Assembly: GCA_965662725.1 (NCBI GenBank)
Contig: CBFIIT010000010.1
Location: 1-40,341 of the forward strand
DNA: 40,341 nucleotides
Direction: 5' to 3'
From: UBA8337 sp965662725
GTDB lineage: Bacteria > Pseudomonadota > Alphaproteobacteria > RS24
Shown here: piece by piece, positions 15,887 through 24,280 of the stretch
Position numbering within the stretch: the stretch's first letter is position 1
Layout of the letters: the number at the start of each line of letters is the position of its first letter
Notes under the pieces: model-generated
What the model was told of the DNA's origin: nothing
Databases searched by the model: none
Seen by the model: the letters and a program-made list of their open reading frames with translations, nothing else
Translations under genes and position numbers: made by a program

Positions 15887-17461
15887 TTACGCCAATTCAC
15901 CGTCGCGACCCGCCGCAATCAGCGCACAGGTTTTTTCAAGCCCGTAAAGCGCCGCAAAAGACCCGAAACGCGGCCCCTGACTTTGCCCCAATAGGATTTC
16001 ATATAAAGCCTGGAACCAGCCGCGCAAATTATCTTCAAAATGCGCCATGCCGGTCGCATAAACCTCGGTCTGAATGGTTTCGCCATCGGCGTTTTCCGGC
16101 AAAGCTTGAAGCCGTACCAATAAGTCATCCAAAGCGGTTTTTTCTGCCTCATCAGCCGTGCGATAATTTTTATTCGGCGCGACAAAATCGCGATAATAGG
16201 CCAGCGCATAATCGGTTAACCGGTCAAGAAACGGGTGTGTTTGTGCCGTCGTGCCGGGCGCATAAGTGTCGATAAAGCCCCATAAAACTTGCTTATTTTC
16301 GGCATTTGAGGCGCTGACCAGATTGAGCAAAAGCGCAAAACTGACCGGCGATGCGCTTTCCGGCACCGCTCCATTATGAATATGAAACGTCGGATTGGTC
16401 AGCTGTTGCGCCTCTTCCATGGCGGCGAATTTATCGACAAAAGTGACATACTCATCGACCGCTTTGGGAATAACATCGAAATATAATCTTTTGGCTTTGC
16501 GCGGCGCTTGGAACATATAAAGCGACAGGCTTTCTTGCGGCGCATAAGTCAGCCATTCTTCAATGGTCAGCCCATTGCCTTTTGACTTGGAAATTTTCTC
16601 GCCTTTTTCATCGAGAAACAATTCATAGGAAAACCCTTCCGGCGGCGTATGGCCCAAGGCTTTGGTGATGCGCGAAGATAATTTGACCGATTCCGATAAA
16701 TCCTTACCGGCCATTTCATAATCGACTTCAAGCGCTGCCCAACGCATCGCCCAATCGGCTTTCCATTGCAATTTGCACGCACCGCCGGTCACCGAGGTTT
16801 CAATCATGTCGCCGCTTTCAGGATGCGCATAACGCACAAGGCCCGCCGCCACATCAACCGGCTCAATCGCCACCATCAGAACCTTGCCGCTATCAGGGCA
16901 AATCGGCAAAAACGGCGAATAGCTTTGCCGCCGCTCTTCGCCCAAAGTCGGTAAAATAATATCCAGGACCGCTTGATAATTTTCCAGCACTTTCAACAGT
17001 GTCGCGTCAAAGGCGCCACTCTTATAATGCTGCGTCGCCGAGATAAATTCATAGTCAAAATTGAAACTGTCGAGAAAAGCCTGAAGGCGCGCATTATTAT
17101 GATGCGCAAAACTTTCATGCTCACCAAACGGGTCGGGTACACAAGTCAGCGGTTTTTCAAGATGCGGGCTTAAAAGATCGCCATTGGGAATATTGTCGGG
17201 CACTTTTCGAAGCCCATCCATATCGTCGGAAAAGCAAATCAACCGGCTTTTCTTTTCCGGGGCCAATAAATGAAAGGCTTGCCGCACCATTGTCGTGCGC
17301 GCCACTTCGCCGAAAGTGCCGATATGCGGCAGGCCGGATGGGCCATAGCCGGTTTCAAAAATCACTTCATCGCGGCCCAGCTTCTCAGCCCGCGCCACAA
17401 CTTTGCGCGCCTCGTCAAACACCCAGGCTTTTGATTGCATTGCCGCGTCACGCATAGACAT
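15887..17461 (-). CDS. lysS: Lysyl-tRNA synthetase, class I
   Basis: 524 residues. Charges tRNA-Lys. This is the class I (Rossmann) form common in archaea and alphaproteobacteria, not the class II LysS of E. coli. Signatures: GYGPSGLPHIGTFGE with the HIGH-type motif PHIGT (45-49) and KISKS (289-293) as KMSKS. The C-terminal domain is alpha-helical. The start at 17461 has AAAGGGA at good spacing; that Shine-Dalgarno lies inside the codons of an alternative ATG at 17476. No second lysS is in view. Divergent from the TerB-like gene. Confidence 0.96.
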   Translation of the reverse strand: MSMRDAAMQSKAWVFDEARKVVARAEKLGRDEVIFETGYGPSGLPHIGTFGEVARTTMVRQAFHLLAPEKKSRLICFSDDMDGLRKVPDNIPNGDLLSPHLEKPLTCVPDPFGEHESFAHHNNARLQAFLDSFNFDYEFISATQHYKSGAFDATLLKVLENYQAVLDIILPTLGEERRQSYSPFLPICPDSGKVLMVAIEPVDVAAGLVRYAHPESGDMIETSVTGGACKLQWKADWAMRWAALEVDYEMAGKDLSESVKLSSRITKALGHTPPEGFSYELFLDEKGEKISKSKGNGLTIEEWLTYAPQESLSLYMFQAPRKAKRLYFDVIPKAVDEYVTFVDKFAAMEEAQQLTNPTFHIHNGAVPESASPVSFALLLNLVSASNAENKQVLWGFIDTYAPGTTAQTHPFLDRLTDYALAYYRDFVAPNKNYRTADEAEKTALDDLLVRLQALPENADGETIQTEVYATGMAHFEDNLRGWFQALYEILLGQSQGPRFGSFAALYGLEKTCALIAAGRDGELA

Positions 17462-17561
17462 AACGATCCCTTTCATTTGGCGCGAAACTATCAGCCTTGC
17501 GCATAAAGTTAAAGGAACAAAAATTCAGCAGACGCTCGAGAAGAAAGACGAAGGACGAACA

Positions 17562-17576
17562 CGGCTTGCCAAGCCG
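17562..17576. promoter_or_regulatory. 15-bp perfect palindrome upstream of the TerB-like gene
   Basis: CGGCTTG-C-CAAGCCG, 24 bases before the start codon at 17601. It overlaps a possible -35 (TTGCCA 17566-17571) that stands 19 bases from TATATA (17591-17596). This position fits a repressor operator. The regulator is unknown. Confidence 0.45.
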
Positions 17577-17600
17577 GCAGGGGCGCGACATATATAAGAC

Positions 17601-18068
17601 ATGCAAAACAGCGCACCATTATCAGCCTCAAAAAATGCGACTTTATCGGCCGCGCAAGCGGCAATGGCCGCGCTTTATGTAACGCATCGGCTGAGCCGCG
17701 CCGATGAGGCGCAATGGCAGGCCTATCTGCCTACCGTGCCGAGTTTTACTGCCTCACAAACCGACAGCAATGGGCTCAATATGGCAATAGCGGTTGCGCA
17801 AGAGGTGATTGATGCGGCCGATGGTGTCGAGACATTATTGGAAATTTTGGCGGCTTCGCTTGGCAAGCAGCAAGTTGAAACCGTGTATCAAATTTGCGCC
17901 GATTATATAGCCCTGCATGGGCGCATCTCGCCCGAAGAAATGCGCTTTATCGACAAGCTTGGTGAAGCCTTAGGGCTCGAGAGATTGAACCGCGCCGCGC
18001 TCGACCGCGCCGCACAAGCGCGTGCCGTTAATTTGGCCGATAATCCGGAAGAAGCGCCCGATGAGTGA
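17601..18068 (+). CDS. TerB-like domain protein
   Basis: 155 residues, mostly alpha-helical and acidic. The segment YQICADYIALHGRISPEEMRF followed by IDKLGEALGLERL resembles the second half of the TerB/DUF533 fold, where acidic residues bind a metal ion. The N-terminal helix AAMAALYVTHRLSRAD fits the first half. The role is unknown; 'tellurite resistance' is a family label only. It overlaps the next gene by 8 bases, so they form an operon. There is no good Shine-Dalgarno; TATATAAG sits 4 bases before the ATG, hinting at a very short or absent leader. Confidence 0.7.
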   Translation: MQNSAPLSASKNATLSAAQAAMAALYVTHRLSRADEAQWQAYLPTVPSFTASQTDSNGLNMAIAVAQEVIDAADGVETLLEILAASLGKQQVETVYQICADYIALHGRISPEEMRFIDKLGEALGLERLNRAALDRAAQARAVNLADNPEEAPDE

Positions 18069-18849
18069 CTTGGAAAACTTTCTCGCCGCGCATGAAGCCG
18101 GTTTGCGCGCCGCCGTCATGTTCGGCTTACTGGCCGTTTTCTTCATGCTCGAACGGCTGATGCCGCGGCGTCATCAAAACCCCAGCGCGGCGCATATGAG
18201 CGGCAATTTGCTGATCGGTTTTTTAAATGGCGGATTGGTGCGTTTGCTATTGCCCGGCGGCTTGGCGGCCCTGGCCCTATGGCAAAGCGGGGGCGGCTTG
18301 CTTGGACTGTTTGATTTACCCGATTGGTCGGTTTTCATCTTCAGCCTTATCTTACTGGATTTGGTGCTTTATTGGCACCATCGGGCATTTCATGAAATTC
18401 CCTTCCTATGGCGTTTACATGGCGCGCATCACAGCGACCGAACGCTGAATGTGACATCGGGTTTACGCTTTCATCCGGGCGAAGCCCTGGTCAGCGCGGC
18501 GATTAAAGCGGCGGCGATTATTCTTATCGGCGCCCCCGCCACAGCCGTCATCATGTTTGAAATTCTGCTCAATGGGGCATCGCTGTTCAATCATGCAAAT
18601 TGGCATTTGGGCCGCGCTGACGGGTTTTTACAAAGACTGATTGTCACGCCCGATATGCACCGGCTGCATCATTCGCGCGCGCCGCAAGAAAGCCGCAAAA
18701 ATTACGGCTTCTTTTTGTCCGTATGGGACCGGCTTTTCGCCAGCTATCAGGCCGAGCCGGCGCAAGCGCATCAACATATTGAATTGGGACTGGCCGAGGC
18801 GGAAAATGACAATTTCGCCGCCACGCTGATGCATCCGTTTAGACGCTAA
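18061..18849 (+). CDS. Fatty acid hydroxylase / sterol desaturase family protein
   Basis: 262 residues, integral membrane di-iron enzyme. Histidine clusters in order: HHRAFH, HGAHHS, NHANWH and HRLHHS, the pattern that binds the two irons. Membrane helices at about 15-32, 45-65, 85-105 and 140-165. It would hydroxylate or desaturate a lipid or isoprenoid; the exact substrate cannot be told. Start at 18061 lies inside the end of the preceding gene. Confidence 0.9.
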   Translation: MSDLENFLAAHEAGLRAAVMFGLLAVFFMLERLMPRRHQNPSAAHMSGNLLIGFLNGGLVRLLLPGGLAALALWQSGGGLLGLFDLPDWSVFIFSLILLDLVLYWHHRAFHEIPFLWRLHGAHHSDRTLNVTSGLRFHPGEALVSAAIKAAAIILIGAPATAVIMFEILLNGASLFNHANWHLGRADGFLQRLIVTPDMHRLHHSRAPQESRKNYGFFLSVWDRLFASYQAEPAQAHQHIELGLAEAENDNFAATLMHPFRR

Positions 18850-18962
18850 ATGTGGACAAGCTCTGGATATCTCGCATTAATCGGCCTTTAGCGCGAAACT
18901 GAACCGACGACTCAACTCTTACATGCTGGCCTTTGCTTATTTGCGCGCCGACAGTTGAGTTT

Positions 18963-20459
18963 ATGGATGAGCCTTTAGATGAAATAAGACACATGCCGCC
19001 AGATGAGCATTATCAGGCGACGGAACTGGAAGATGCCGGTGAACAAGCTTGGCTGACCAGCGCGACAACCGCCCCACCCGCATCCGAAATCAACGCAAAC
19101 GGGCTTGCCAATGCGCCGTTTTTAGGGCCGATGGCCAGCCGCAATCGACGCATGGCTTATTCCATCAGCATTGTGACAGGCATTTTCTTTTTCGGTCTGG
19201 TCGCCGCGCCTAAGCTGACCATTATCATTATGTGCGCTTTGGTCGCCCTTGGCTGGCTGCCGGTCATATATGGCGCGGTGAAAAAGCTGATTAGGAAAGA
19301 TGAAAACGCCGCCGCCGCATTGCCCGATGAGGCGTTGCCGCTGGTGACAATTTTGATACCGCTTTATCAAGAAGCCAATATGCTGAAACAAATCAGCGAA
19401 ATGTTGGCGGAAATCGACTATCCGGCTGAGCGAATGGATTGTCTGATTTTATTGGAGCAGGATGATTACATGACCAAATGGCAGTCGCTCTACACCGCTT
19501 GGCCGTCTTTTGCCCGCATCTTAACCGTGCCGCGCGGCACACCGCAAACCAAAGCACGCGCTTGCAATTATGGTCTGCAACGCTCTTTCGGTGACATTAT
19601 TGTCGTTTACGATGCCGAGGATATGCCGTTTCCAAGCCAAATTCGTGAGGCCGCAGAGCGGTTTCACGCCGCAGATAAAAATCTCACTTGTTTGCAAGCG
19701 CCGCTTCTTATTCACACGGAAGGCAATATATGGCTGCAGCAGCAATTCGCGCTTGAATATGGCCTGCTATTCACTTTCATCCTGCCGAGTTTAAGCGCCG
19801 CCATGAGTTGTTTGCCGTTGGGCGGCTCATCGAATTATTTTCGCCGCGATGCGCTGATTAAGGTCGGCGGCTGGGACGCGCATAATCTAACTGAAGATGC
19901 GGAACTGGCCATTCGCATGGCCGGTTATGGCTATCGCATTGAGACGCTGAGCCAAGGCACATTGGAAAACGCGCCGCATGAATGGCGAATTTGGCATTTA
20001 CAAAGAACCCGTTGGCAATCCGGTCATATTCAAATCATGCACAGCTATGGAGCGCATATTTTTGAAAACGGCTTCTCCCCATCCGGCGGTTTTCAGTGGC
20101 GCGGCGTTATGCTGGCCTATATTGCGATTTTATTGGTGCGACTGATAAGCGGACCGCTTTTAATGGTCAGCCTCATTATTGCGCTCAGCCCGCTTGCGGT
20201 TTCTTTTTCGCCATTGCTGTTCGGCGCAGCAACCGCCTTCCATATTGCTTACAGCTTGGTTTTATTTTCGCGCTGTCGGCGTGGCACACCGTTTCGAAAT
20301 CTCTTTCTGGTTCTCACCCATCCGCTTTACTGGATTGCCACTTGTCCGGCGCAAATAAATGCGTTGTGGCGCATGGCGACCGGGCAATTGGGTTGGCTGA
20401 AGTCGCCGCATCAAACCTATACGGCGACAGCCGAAGAAAAATCATCGCATTACCAATAA
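18963..20459 (+). CDS. Glycosyltransferase family 2, membrane-bound
   Basis: 498 residues. An acidic N-terminal stretch (1-55), two membrane helices (about 65-105), then the GT-A catalytic domain: TILIPLYQEANML (129-141), DAED (217-220, DXD-like metal/UDP site), TEDAEL with the catalytic base (310-315), and QRTRW (347-351). Three or four C-terminal helices follow (about 380-460). This is the processive cellulose/hyaluronan-synthase-like arrangement, so it likely builds or exports a cell-surface polysaccharide, but no other polysaccharide genes adjoin. Start: ATG 18963 chosen over an in-frame TTG at 18933. Confidence 0.88.
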   Translation: MDEPLDEIRHMPPDEHYQATELEDAGEQAWLTSATTAPPASEINANGLANAPFLGPMASRNRRMAYSISIVTGIFFFGLVAAPKLTIIIMCALVALGWLPVIYGAVKKLIRKDENAAAALPDEALPLVTILIPLYQEANMLKQISEMLAEIDYPAERMDCLILLEQDDYMTKWQSLYTAWPSFARILTVPRGTPQTKARACNYGLQRSFGDIIVVYDAEDMPFPSQIREAAERFHAADKNLTCLQAPLLIHTEGNIWLQQQFALEYGLLFTFILPSLSAAMSCLPLGGSSNYFRRDALIKVGGWDAHNLTEDAELAIRMAGYGYRIETLSQGTLENAPHEWRIWHLQRTRWQSGHIQIMHSYGAHIFENGFSPSGGFQWRGVMLAYIAILLVRLISGPLLMVSLIIALSPLAVSFSPLLFGAATAFHIAYSLVLFSRCRRGTPFRNLFLVLTHPLYWIATCPAQINALWRMATGQLGWLKSPHQTYTATAEEKSSHYQ

Positions 20460-20460
20460 G

Positions 20461-20506
20461 AAAAAGTCTGGCGGCCTTTCAACAAGCCTTGCCGCTTTAG
20501 ACTTTG
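20461..20506. terminator. Bidirectional hairpin between convergent genes
   Basis: AAAGTCT (20463-20469) pairs with AGACTTT (20499-20505), and inside it GCGGC (71-75) pairs with GCCGC (91-95). A and T runs at either end suit termination in both directions. It spans the 37-base gap and the last codons of the minus-strand gene. Confidence 0.5.
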
Positions 20507-21657
20507 CGGTGGCGTATCATATCCGGCGTTAATTGGTCGAGTGCGGTGACGCCCATCAGCTTCATGCCGCGCTCAATTTCGCTTTGCAAATTACCGAGCG
20601 CTTTTTCAACCCCGGCTTGGCCGGCAGCAGCCAGCGCATAGAGATACATGCGGCCACCCGAACACGCGGTTGCGCCCAAAGCCATCGCCTTCAAAACATG
20701 CGTGCCGCGACGAATGCCGCCATCGCAAATCACTTCTATTTCACCACCAGTCGCGGCGAGGATTTCTTCCAATTGGTCAAAAGGCGCACGCCCGCCATCC
20801 AATTGCCGACCGCCATGATTGGAAATCATAATCGCATCGGCCCCCATATCCACGGCGCGGCGCGCATCGGCCGCGCTCATCACGCCTTTTAGACAAAATT
20901 TACCGCCCCATTTGCCGCGCAAATCTGCTGCATCATCCCAGCTCATATTTTGGTCCAGCATGGTTGAAAAATAATCGCCGACCGAAATGGCAATGTTTGA
21001 GCCTTGCCCGACATGGTCTTTCAATTGCGACAGTTCGAATTTTTCGCGCAGAAAATAATTCAATGCCCAGCTCGGCTTAGCGGCAAATTCAAACGCGCTT
21101 TTCGGTGTCAGGCGCGGCGGGGTGGTAAAGCCGGTATGTAAATCGCGCTCGCGATTGCCACCGGTAATCGTGTCGACCGTCAGCGTCAAAATATCGAATT
21201 CAGCCGCTTTCGCCATATCCAGCATGGCGGCATTCAATGCGCGGTCTTTGTGAAAATAAAATTGGAACATTTTCGGCGTTGCAATCAGCTCGCCGATTTC
21301 CGCCAAAGAAACCGTGCCCAAAGATGACACACCAAACAGCGTATTGAATTTTTCGGCTGCCCGCGCAACCGCGCGCTCGCCTTGATGATGAAACAAACGC
21401 TGCAATGCGGTTGGCGAACAAAATATCGGCAAGCCCAATTTCGCGCCCATCACCTCAACCGACATATCAATATCGGCAACACCGGCCAAAACATTCGGCA
21501 CTAAATCATAATCTTCATAGGCCGCCGTATTGCGCCGATAGGTCAACTCATCATCAGCCGCCCCGTCAATATAATGAAATATCGGCCCGGGCAGGCGGCG
21601 GCGCGCCAAATCGCGCAAATCATCAACATTGCTGCATTTCGCCAAGCTACGCGGCAT
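20497..21657 (-). CDS. FMN-dependent alpha-hydroxy acid dehydrogenase (L-lactate dehydrogenase-like)
   Basis: 386 residues. TIM-barrel enzyme that oxidises L-2-hydroxy acids. Seen: ITGGNRERDLHTGF, K in FCLKGVMSAADARRA, the catalytic ISNHGGRQLDGG with active-site His and Arg, and VICDGGIRRGTHVLKAMALGA for the FMN phosphate. Closest to LldD-type L-lactate dehydrogenases, which feed the quinone pool, but glycolate or mandelate cannot be excluded. Only 4 bases separate it from dcd upstream, so they are co-transcribed. Confidence 0.9.
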   Translation of the reverse strand: MPRSLAKCSNVDDLRDLARRRLPGPIFHYIDGAADDELTYRRNTAAYEDYDLVPNVLAGVADIDMSVEVMGAKLGLPIFCSPTALQRLFHHQGERAVARAAEKFNTLFGVSSLGTVSLAEIGELIATPKMFQFYFHKDRALNAAMLDMAKAAEFDILTLTVDTITGGNRERDLHTGFTTPPRLTPKSAFEFAAKPSWALNYFLREKFELSQLKDHVGQGSNIAISVGDYFSTMLDQNMSWDDAADLRGKWGGKFCLKGVMSAADARRAVDMGADAIMISNHGGRQLDGGRAPFDQLEEILAATGGEIEVICDGGIRRGTHVLKAMALGATACSGGRMYLYALAAAGQAGVEKALGNLQSEIERGMKLMGVTALDQLTPDMIRHRKV

Positions 21658-21661
21658 CGGA

Positions 21662-22843
21662 TTAATCCTGTTTAAAATGTTTCGACAATTTCAGGCCTTG
21701 CGCCTGATAATTCGACTTCAAATCAGCCCCGTATAAGGCCTGAGGTATATCGGTCAAGCGTTCATAAACCAGCCGACCGATTATTTGCCCATGTTCGAGA
21801 ATAAACGGTACTTCGCGCGAGCGCACTTCCAAGACGGCGCGCGCGCCGCCCTTGCCGTCCGCCCCTTTGCCGCCGGCTTCCACCGCGCCAAAACCGGGGT
21901 CAAAGAAACCGGCATAATGGACACGAAACTCACCAACCAAAGGATTAAACGGCATCATTTCAGCCGCATGGGTCGGCGGAATGGTGACCGCTTCACGCGA
22001 GGCCAAAATATAAAACTCGTCAGGGTCGAGAATAATCTCACCGGCCGCATCGCGATAAACCGGCTCCCAATATTGCGCTATCGGCAATTGCCCGGGCTTA
22101 TCGACATCGATTAATCCGGCATGTCGCTTGGCACGCCAGCCAACCAAGCCGGTTTGAGCGTCACCCATTAAATCAATCGACAGTCCCAAACCGCCATCAA
22201 TATTGGCCGCCCCGTTTACCAGCCCGACCTCTTCATGCAGCCGCTTAAGCTCAGCATCATTATGCGCCGCGGCGCCGCGGCGAAACCGCAATTGCGACAA
22301 GCGCGAGCCACTGCGCACCAATACCGGAAACGTGCGAGGGCAAACTTCCAAATATAAATGTCCCTTATAGCCGGCCGGCACTTTATCAAACTCAGTGCCG
22401 AAATCAGTAATCAGACGCGTGAACACATCAATCCGTCCGGTCGAACTTTTCGGATTGGCAAAACCCGCCGTACGCTCGGGCAAGTTCAGCGCTTCCATTA
22501 AAGGCACCAGATAAACGCAACCGGTTTCCAGCACCGCACCCTGCGTCAGGTCGATTTTATGATAGGCGCGCTTGACCAGCTTATCAGTGATTGTGCCCTT
22601 TTCACCGGGCAGAAAACTGGCGCGAATGCGATAGGCTATATCGCCCAAACGCAAATCAAGACTGGCCGGTTGCACTTGATTGTCCAACACCCCGCCGGAA
22701 GCCCAAATTTGCTTTTCGCGGATCATGTTTTCAATGCCATGTGCCGGCAAAATGCCGACCGCATGGGTCTGGCCCTTGGTCATGACAGGGTCTTGCCCCG
22801 CTTCATCGGGGAATAAAGCACCGGTTTCAGCCGTTTCGCTCAT
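21662..22843 (-). CDS. dcd: 2'-deoxycytidine 5'-triphosphate deaminase, long alphaproteobacterial form
   Basis: 393 residues, about twice the length of E. coli Dcd. Two dUTPase/Dcd-like halves are visible: the first with QPASLDLRLGDIAYRI and FANPKSSTGRIDVFTRLITD (the SSxGR nucleotide site), the second with EFRVHYAGFFDPGFG and GQIIGRLVYERL. It deaminates dCTP to dUTP on the way to dTTP. The double-length form is well known in alphaproteobacteria, so it is not a new fusion. The start at 22843 (MSETAETG) is preferred; an in-frame ATG at 22870 adds nine residues and is possible. Confidence 0.9.
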   Translation of the reverse strand: MSETAETGALFPDEAGQDPVMTKGQTHAVGILPAHGIENMIREKQIWASGGVLDNQVQPASLDLRLGDIAYRIRASFLPGEKGTITDKLVKRAYHKIDLTQGAVLETGCVYLVPLMEALNLPERTAGFANPKSSTGRIDVFTRLITDFGTEFDKVPAGYKGHLYLEVCPRTFPVLVRSGSRLSQLRFRRGAAAHNDAELKRLHEEVGLVNGAANIDGGLGLSIDLMGDAQTGLVGWRAKRHAGLIDVDKPGQLPIAQYWEPVYRDAAGEIILDPDEFYILASREAVTIPPTHAAEMMPFNPLVGEFRVHYAGFFDPGFGAVEAGGKGADGKGGARAVLEVRSREVPFILEHGQIIGRLVYERLTDIPQALYGADLKSNYQAQGLKLSKHFKQD

Positions 22844-22920
22844 CAGCCTCAGCTTTCCTTCGAATCTCATTCATCGCCGGAGTTTACGCGCAAAATTGTG
22901 TCTTGTCTTGACTTCATCTC

Positions 22921-22949
22921 TTGACGAAAGCGGTATTTTTCGACATCTT
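22921..22949 (+). promoter_or_regulatory. Candidate metZ promoter
   Basis: TTGACG (22921-22926), 17 bases, CATCTT (22944-22949). Transcription would begin at about 22956, exactly where the SAM-II aptamer starts. The -10 is poor. A second TTGACT at 22908-22913 is an alternative -35. Confidence 0.35.
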
Positions 22950-22956
22950 CCCCACA

Positions 22957-23019
22957 TCGTGGTGATTTGAGCCGGCTGGCTTGCGGCCACGTTAAATAAA
23001 CAGCTAAAACTGCCGGAGG
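22957..23019 (+). ncRNA. SAM-II riboswitch (metZ leader)
   Basis: Matches the SAM-II (metA) class closely. P1 is CGTGG (22958-22962) with CCACG (22987-22991). The loop begins with the conserved TGATTTGA. The pseudoknot pairs CCGGC (22972-22976) with GCCGG (23012-23016), after conserved AGCTAAA (23002-23008). SAM binding stabilises the pseudoknot. Its 3' strand overlaps GGAGG (23015-23019), so SAM should hide this ribosome binding site. The class is specific to alphaproteobacterial and marine methionine genes, and metZ follows directly. Confidence 0.96.
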
Positions 23020-23022
23020 AAC

Positions 23023-23045
23023 CCGGCCTCATGGTCGGTTTTTTT
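23023..23045 (+). terminator. Hairpin with T7 run between riboswitch and metZ
   Basis: CCGGCC (23023-23028) pairs with GGTCGG (23033-23038) around TCAT, then TTTTTTT. It looks like an intrinsic terminator that could give transcriptional attenuation. The loop and right arm also contain the ATG of the 13-codon upstream ORF, so the fold would mask that start as well. The stem is short. Confidence 0.5.
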
Positions 23046-23072
23046 ATGCCGGTAAAACAATGGGTCAGTTAG
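23031..23072 (+). CDS. 13-codon upstream ORF in the metZ leader
   Basis: Encodes MVGFFMPVKQWVS. It has a Shine-Dalgarno, GGAGG, 11 bases upstream, overlapping the SAM-II pseudoknot strand. It is in the same frame as metZ and stops with TAG at 23070-23072; that TAG is the first part of the metZ Shine-Dalgarno (TAGGAGA). Translating ribosomes would therefore end on the metZ ribosome binding site. It may be a coupling leader peptide. No conservation data are available, so it could be accidental. Confidence 0.4.
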   Translation: MVGFFMPVKQWVS

Positions 23073-23081
23073 GAGAGACGA

Positions 23082-24269
23082 ATGACCAGCGAGAAAAAAT
23101 GGCAAACACAAACCCGCATGGTGCATGATGGCGCCACGCGCTCGCCCTTTGGCGAGACAGCGGAAGCCCTCTATCTCACTTCCGGCTATGTTTATGACAC
23201 TGCCGAGCAGGCGGAAGCGCGCTTTAAGGAAGAAGAAGACGGCTATATTTATTCGCGCTTCGGCAATCCGACTGTGCGCGCTTTTGAACAGCGAATGATT
23301 GCCCTTGAAGGGGCTGAAGACGGGCGTGCCACCGCCACCGGCATGGCTGCCGTCACCGCCGGTATGATGAGCCAATTACAAGCCGGCGACCATATTGTCG
23401 CCGCGCGCGCCTTATTCGGCTCTTGCCGCTATGTGGTGGAAACGCTAATGCCGCGCTTTGGTGTTGCTTGCACACTGGTCGATGGTCGCGATTTAAATGC
23501 ATGGCAAGAAGCTTTGCGACCGGAAACCAAAATTTTATTTTTGGAAACCCCATCCAATCCGCTTTTGGAGATTATCGATATTCAGGCGGTGGCTGATATT
23601 GCCCATAATCACGGTGCTCGCTTGGTGGTTGATAATGTATTTGCCACGCCGGTATTGCAAAAGCCGATGCAATTGGGTGCTGATATCACCATTTATTCAG
23701 CCACCAAACATATTGACGGGCAGGGGCGTTGCCTTGGCGGCATGATTTTGGGCAGTGAAGATTATGTGAAAAACCAGTTGGCCAATTTCATTCGCCAGAC
23801 CGGCCCCAGCCTGTCGCCGTTTAATGCTTGGGTGATGTTAAAGGCATTGGAAACGCTTGAATTGCGGGTCAGCGCCCATTGCGATAATGCCGAGAAATTG
23901 GCTGCCATGTTGCACGCGCATGACAAGGTCGAACGGATTTATTATCCGGGCCATGAAAGCCATCCGCAATATGAGCTGGCGCAAAAGCAAATGACGCGCG
24001 GCTCCAATCTATTGGCTTTCGACTTAAAGGGCGGCAAATCAGAAGCCTTTCAACTGGCCAATGCGCTGAATTTGACGCTGATTTCAAATAATCTCGGCGA
24101 TGCCAAAACGCTCATTACCCATCCGGCCACAACCACCCATGCCAAATTGCCGGAAGCGGCGAAGGCCGAATTGGGTATTGGCGCGGCCAGCTTGCGCGTA
24201 TCAGTCGGGCTTGAAGATGGCGACGATATAAGCGACGATTTCGAACAGGCTTTGGCGCAACTCGGCTAA
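23082..24269 (+). CDS. metZ: O-succinylhomoserine sulfhydrylase
   Basis: 395 residues. PLP enzyme of the Cys/Met metabolism family that makes homocysteine directly from O-succinylhomoserine and sulfide. Motifs: YSRFGNPTVRAFEQ (58-71), LETPSNPLLEIIDI, DNVFATP, and PLP Lys209 in YSATKHIDGQGRCLGG; the QGRCLGG variant is typical of MetZ rather than MetB or MetY. SD AGGAGA sits 6 bases before the ATG. Controlled by the SAM-II riboswitch upstream. apaG follows by 11 bases. Confidence 0.95.
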   Translation: MTSEKKWQTQTRMVHDGATRSPFGETAEALYLTSGYVYDTAEQAEARFKEEEDGYIYSRFGNPTVRAFEQRMIALEGAEDGRATATGMAAVTAGMMSQLQAGDHIVAARALFGSCRYVVETLMPRFGVACTLVDGRDLNAWQEALRPETKILFLETPSNPLLEIIDIQAVADIAHNHGARLVVDNVFATPVLQKPMQLGADITIYSATKHIDGQGRCLGGMILGSEDYVKNQLANFIRQTGPSLSPFNAWVMLKALETLELRVSAHCDNAEKLAAMLHAHDKVERIYYPGHESHPQYELAQKQMTRGSNLLAFDLKGGKSEAFQLANALNLTLISNNLGDAKTLITHPATTTHAKLPEAAKAELGIGAASLRVSVGLEDGDDISDDFEQALAQLG

Positions 24270-24280
24270 AGGGATTTAAA

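Noticed and set aside
23031..24269. Longer MetZ starting at the ATG next to the riboswitch
   Set aside because: The frame is the same, but a TAG at 23070 interrupts it, and MetZ homologues start at MTSEKKW-like sequence.
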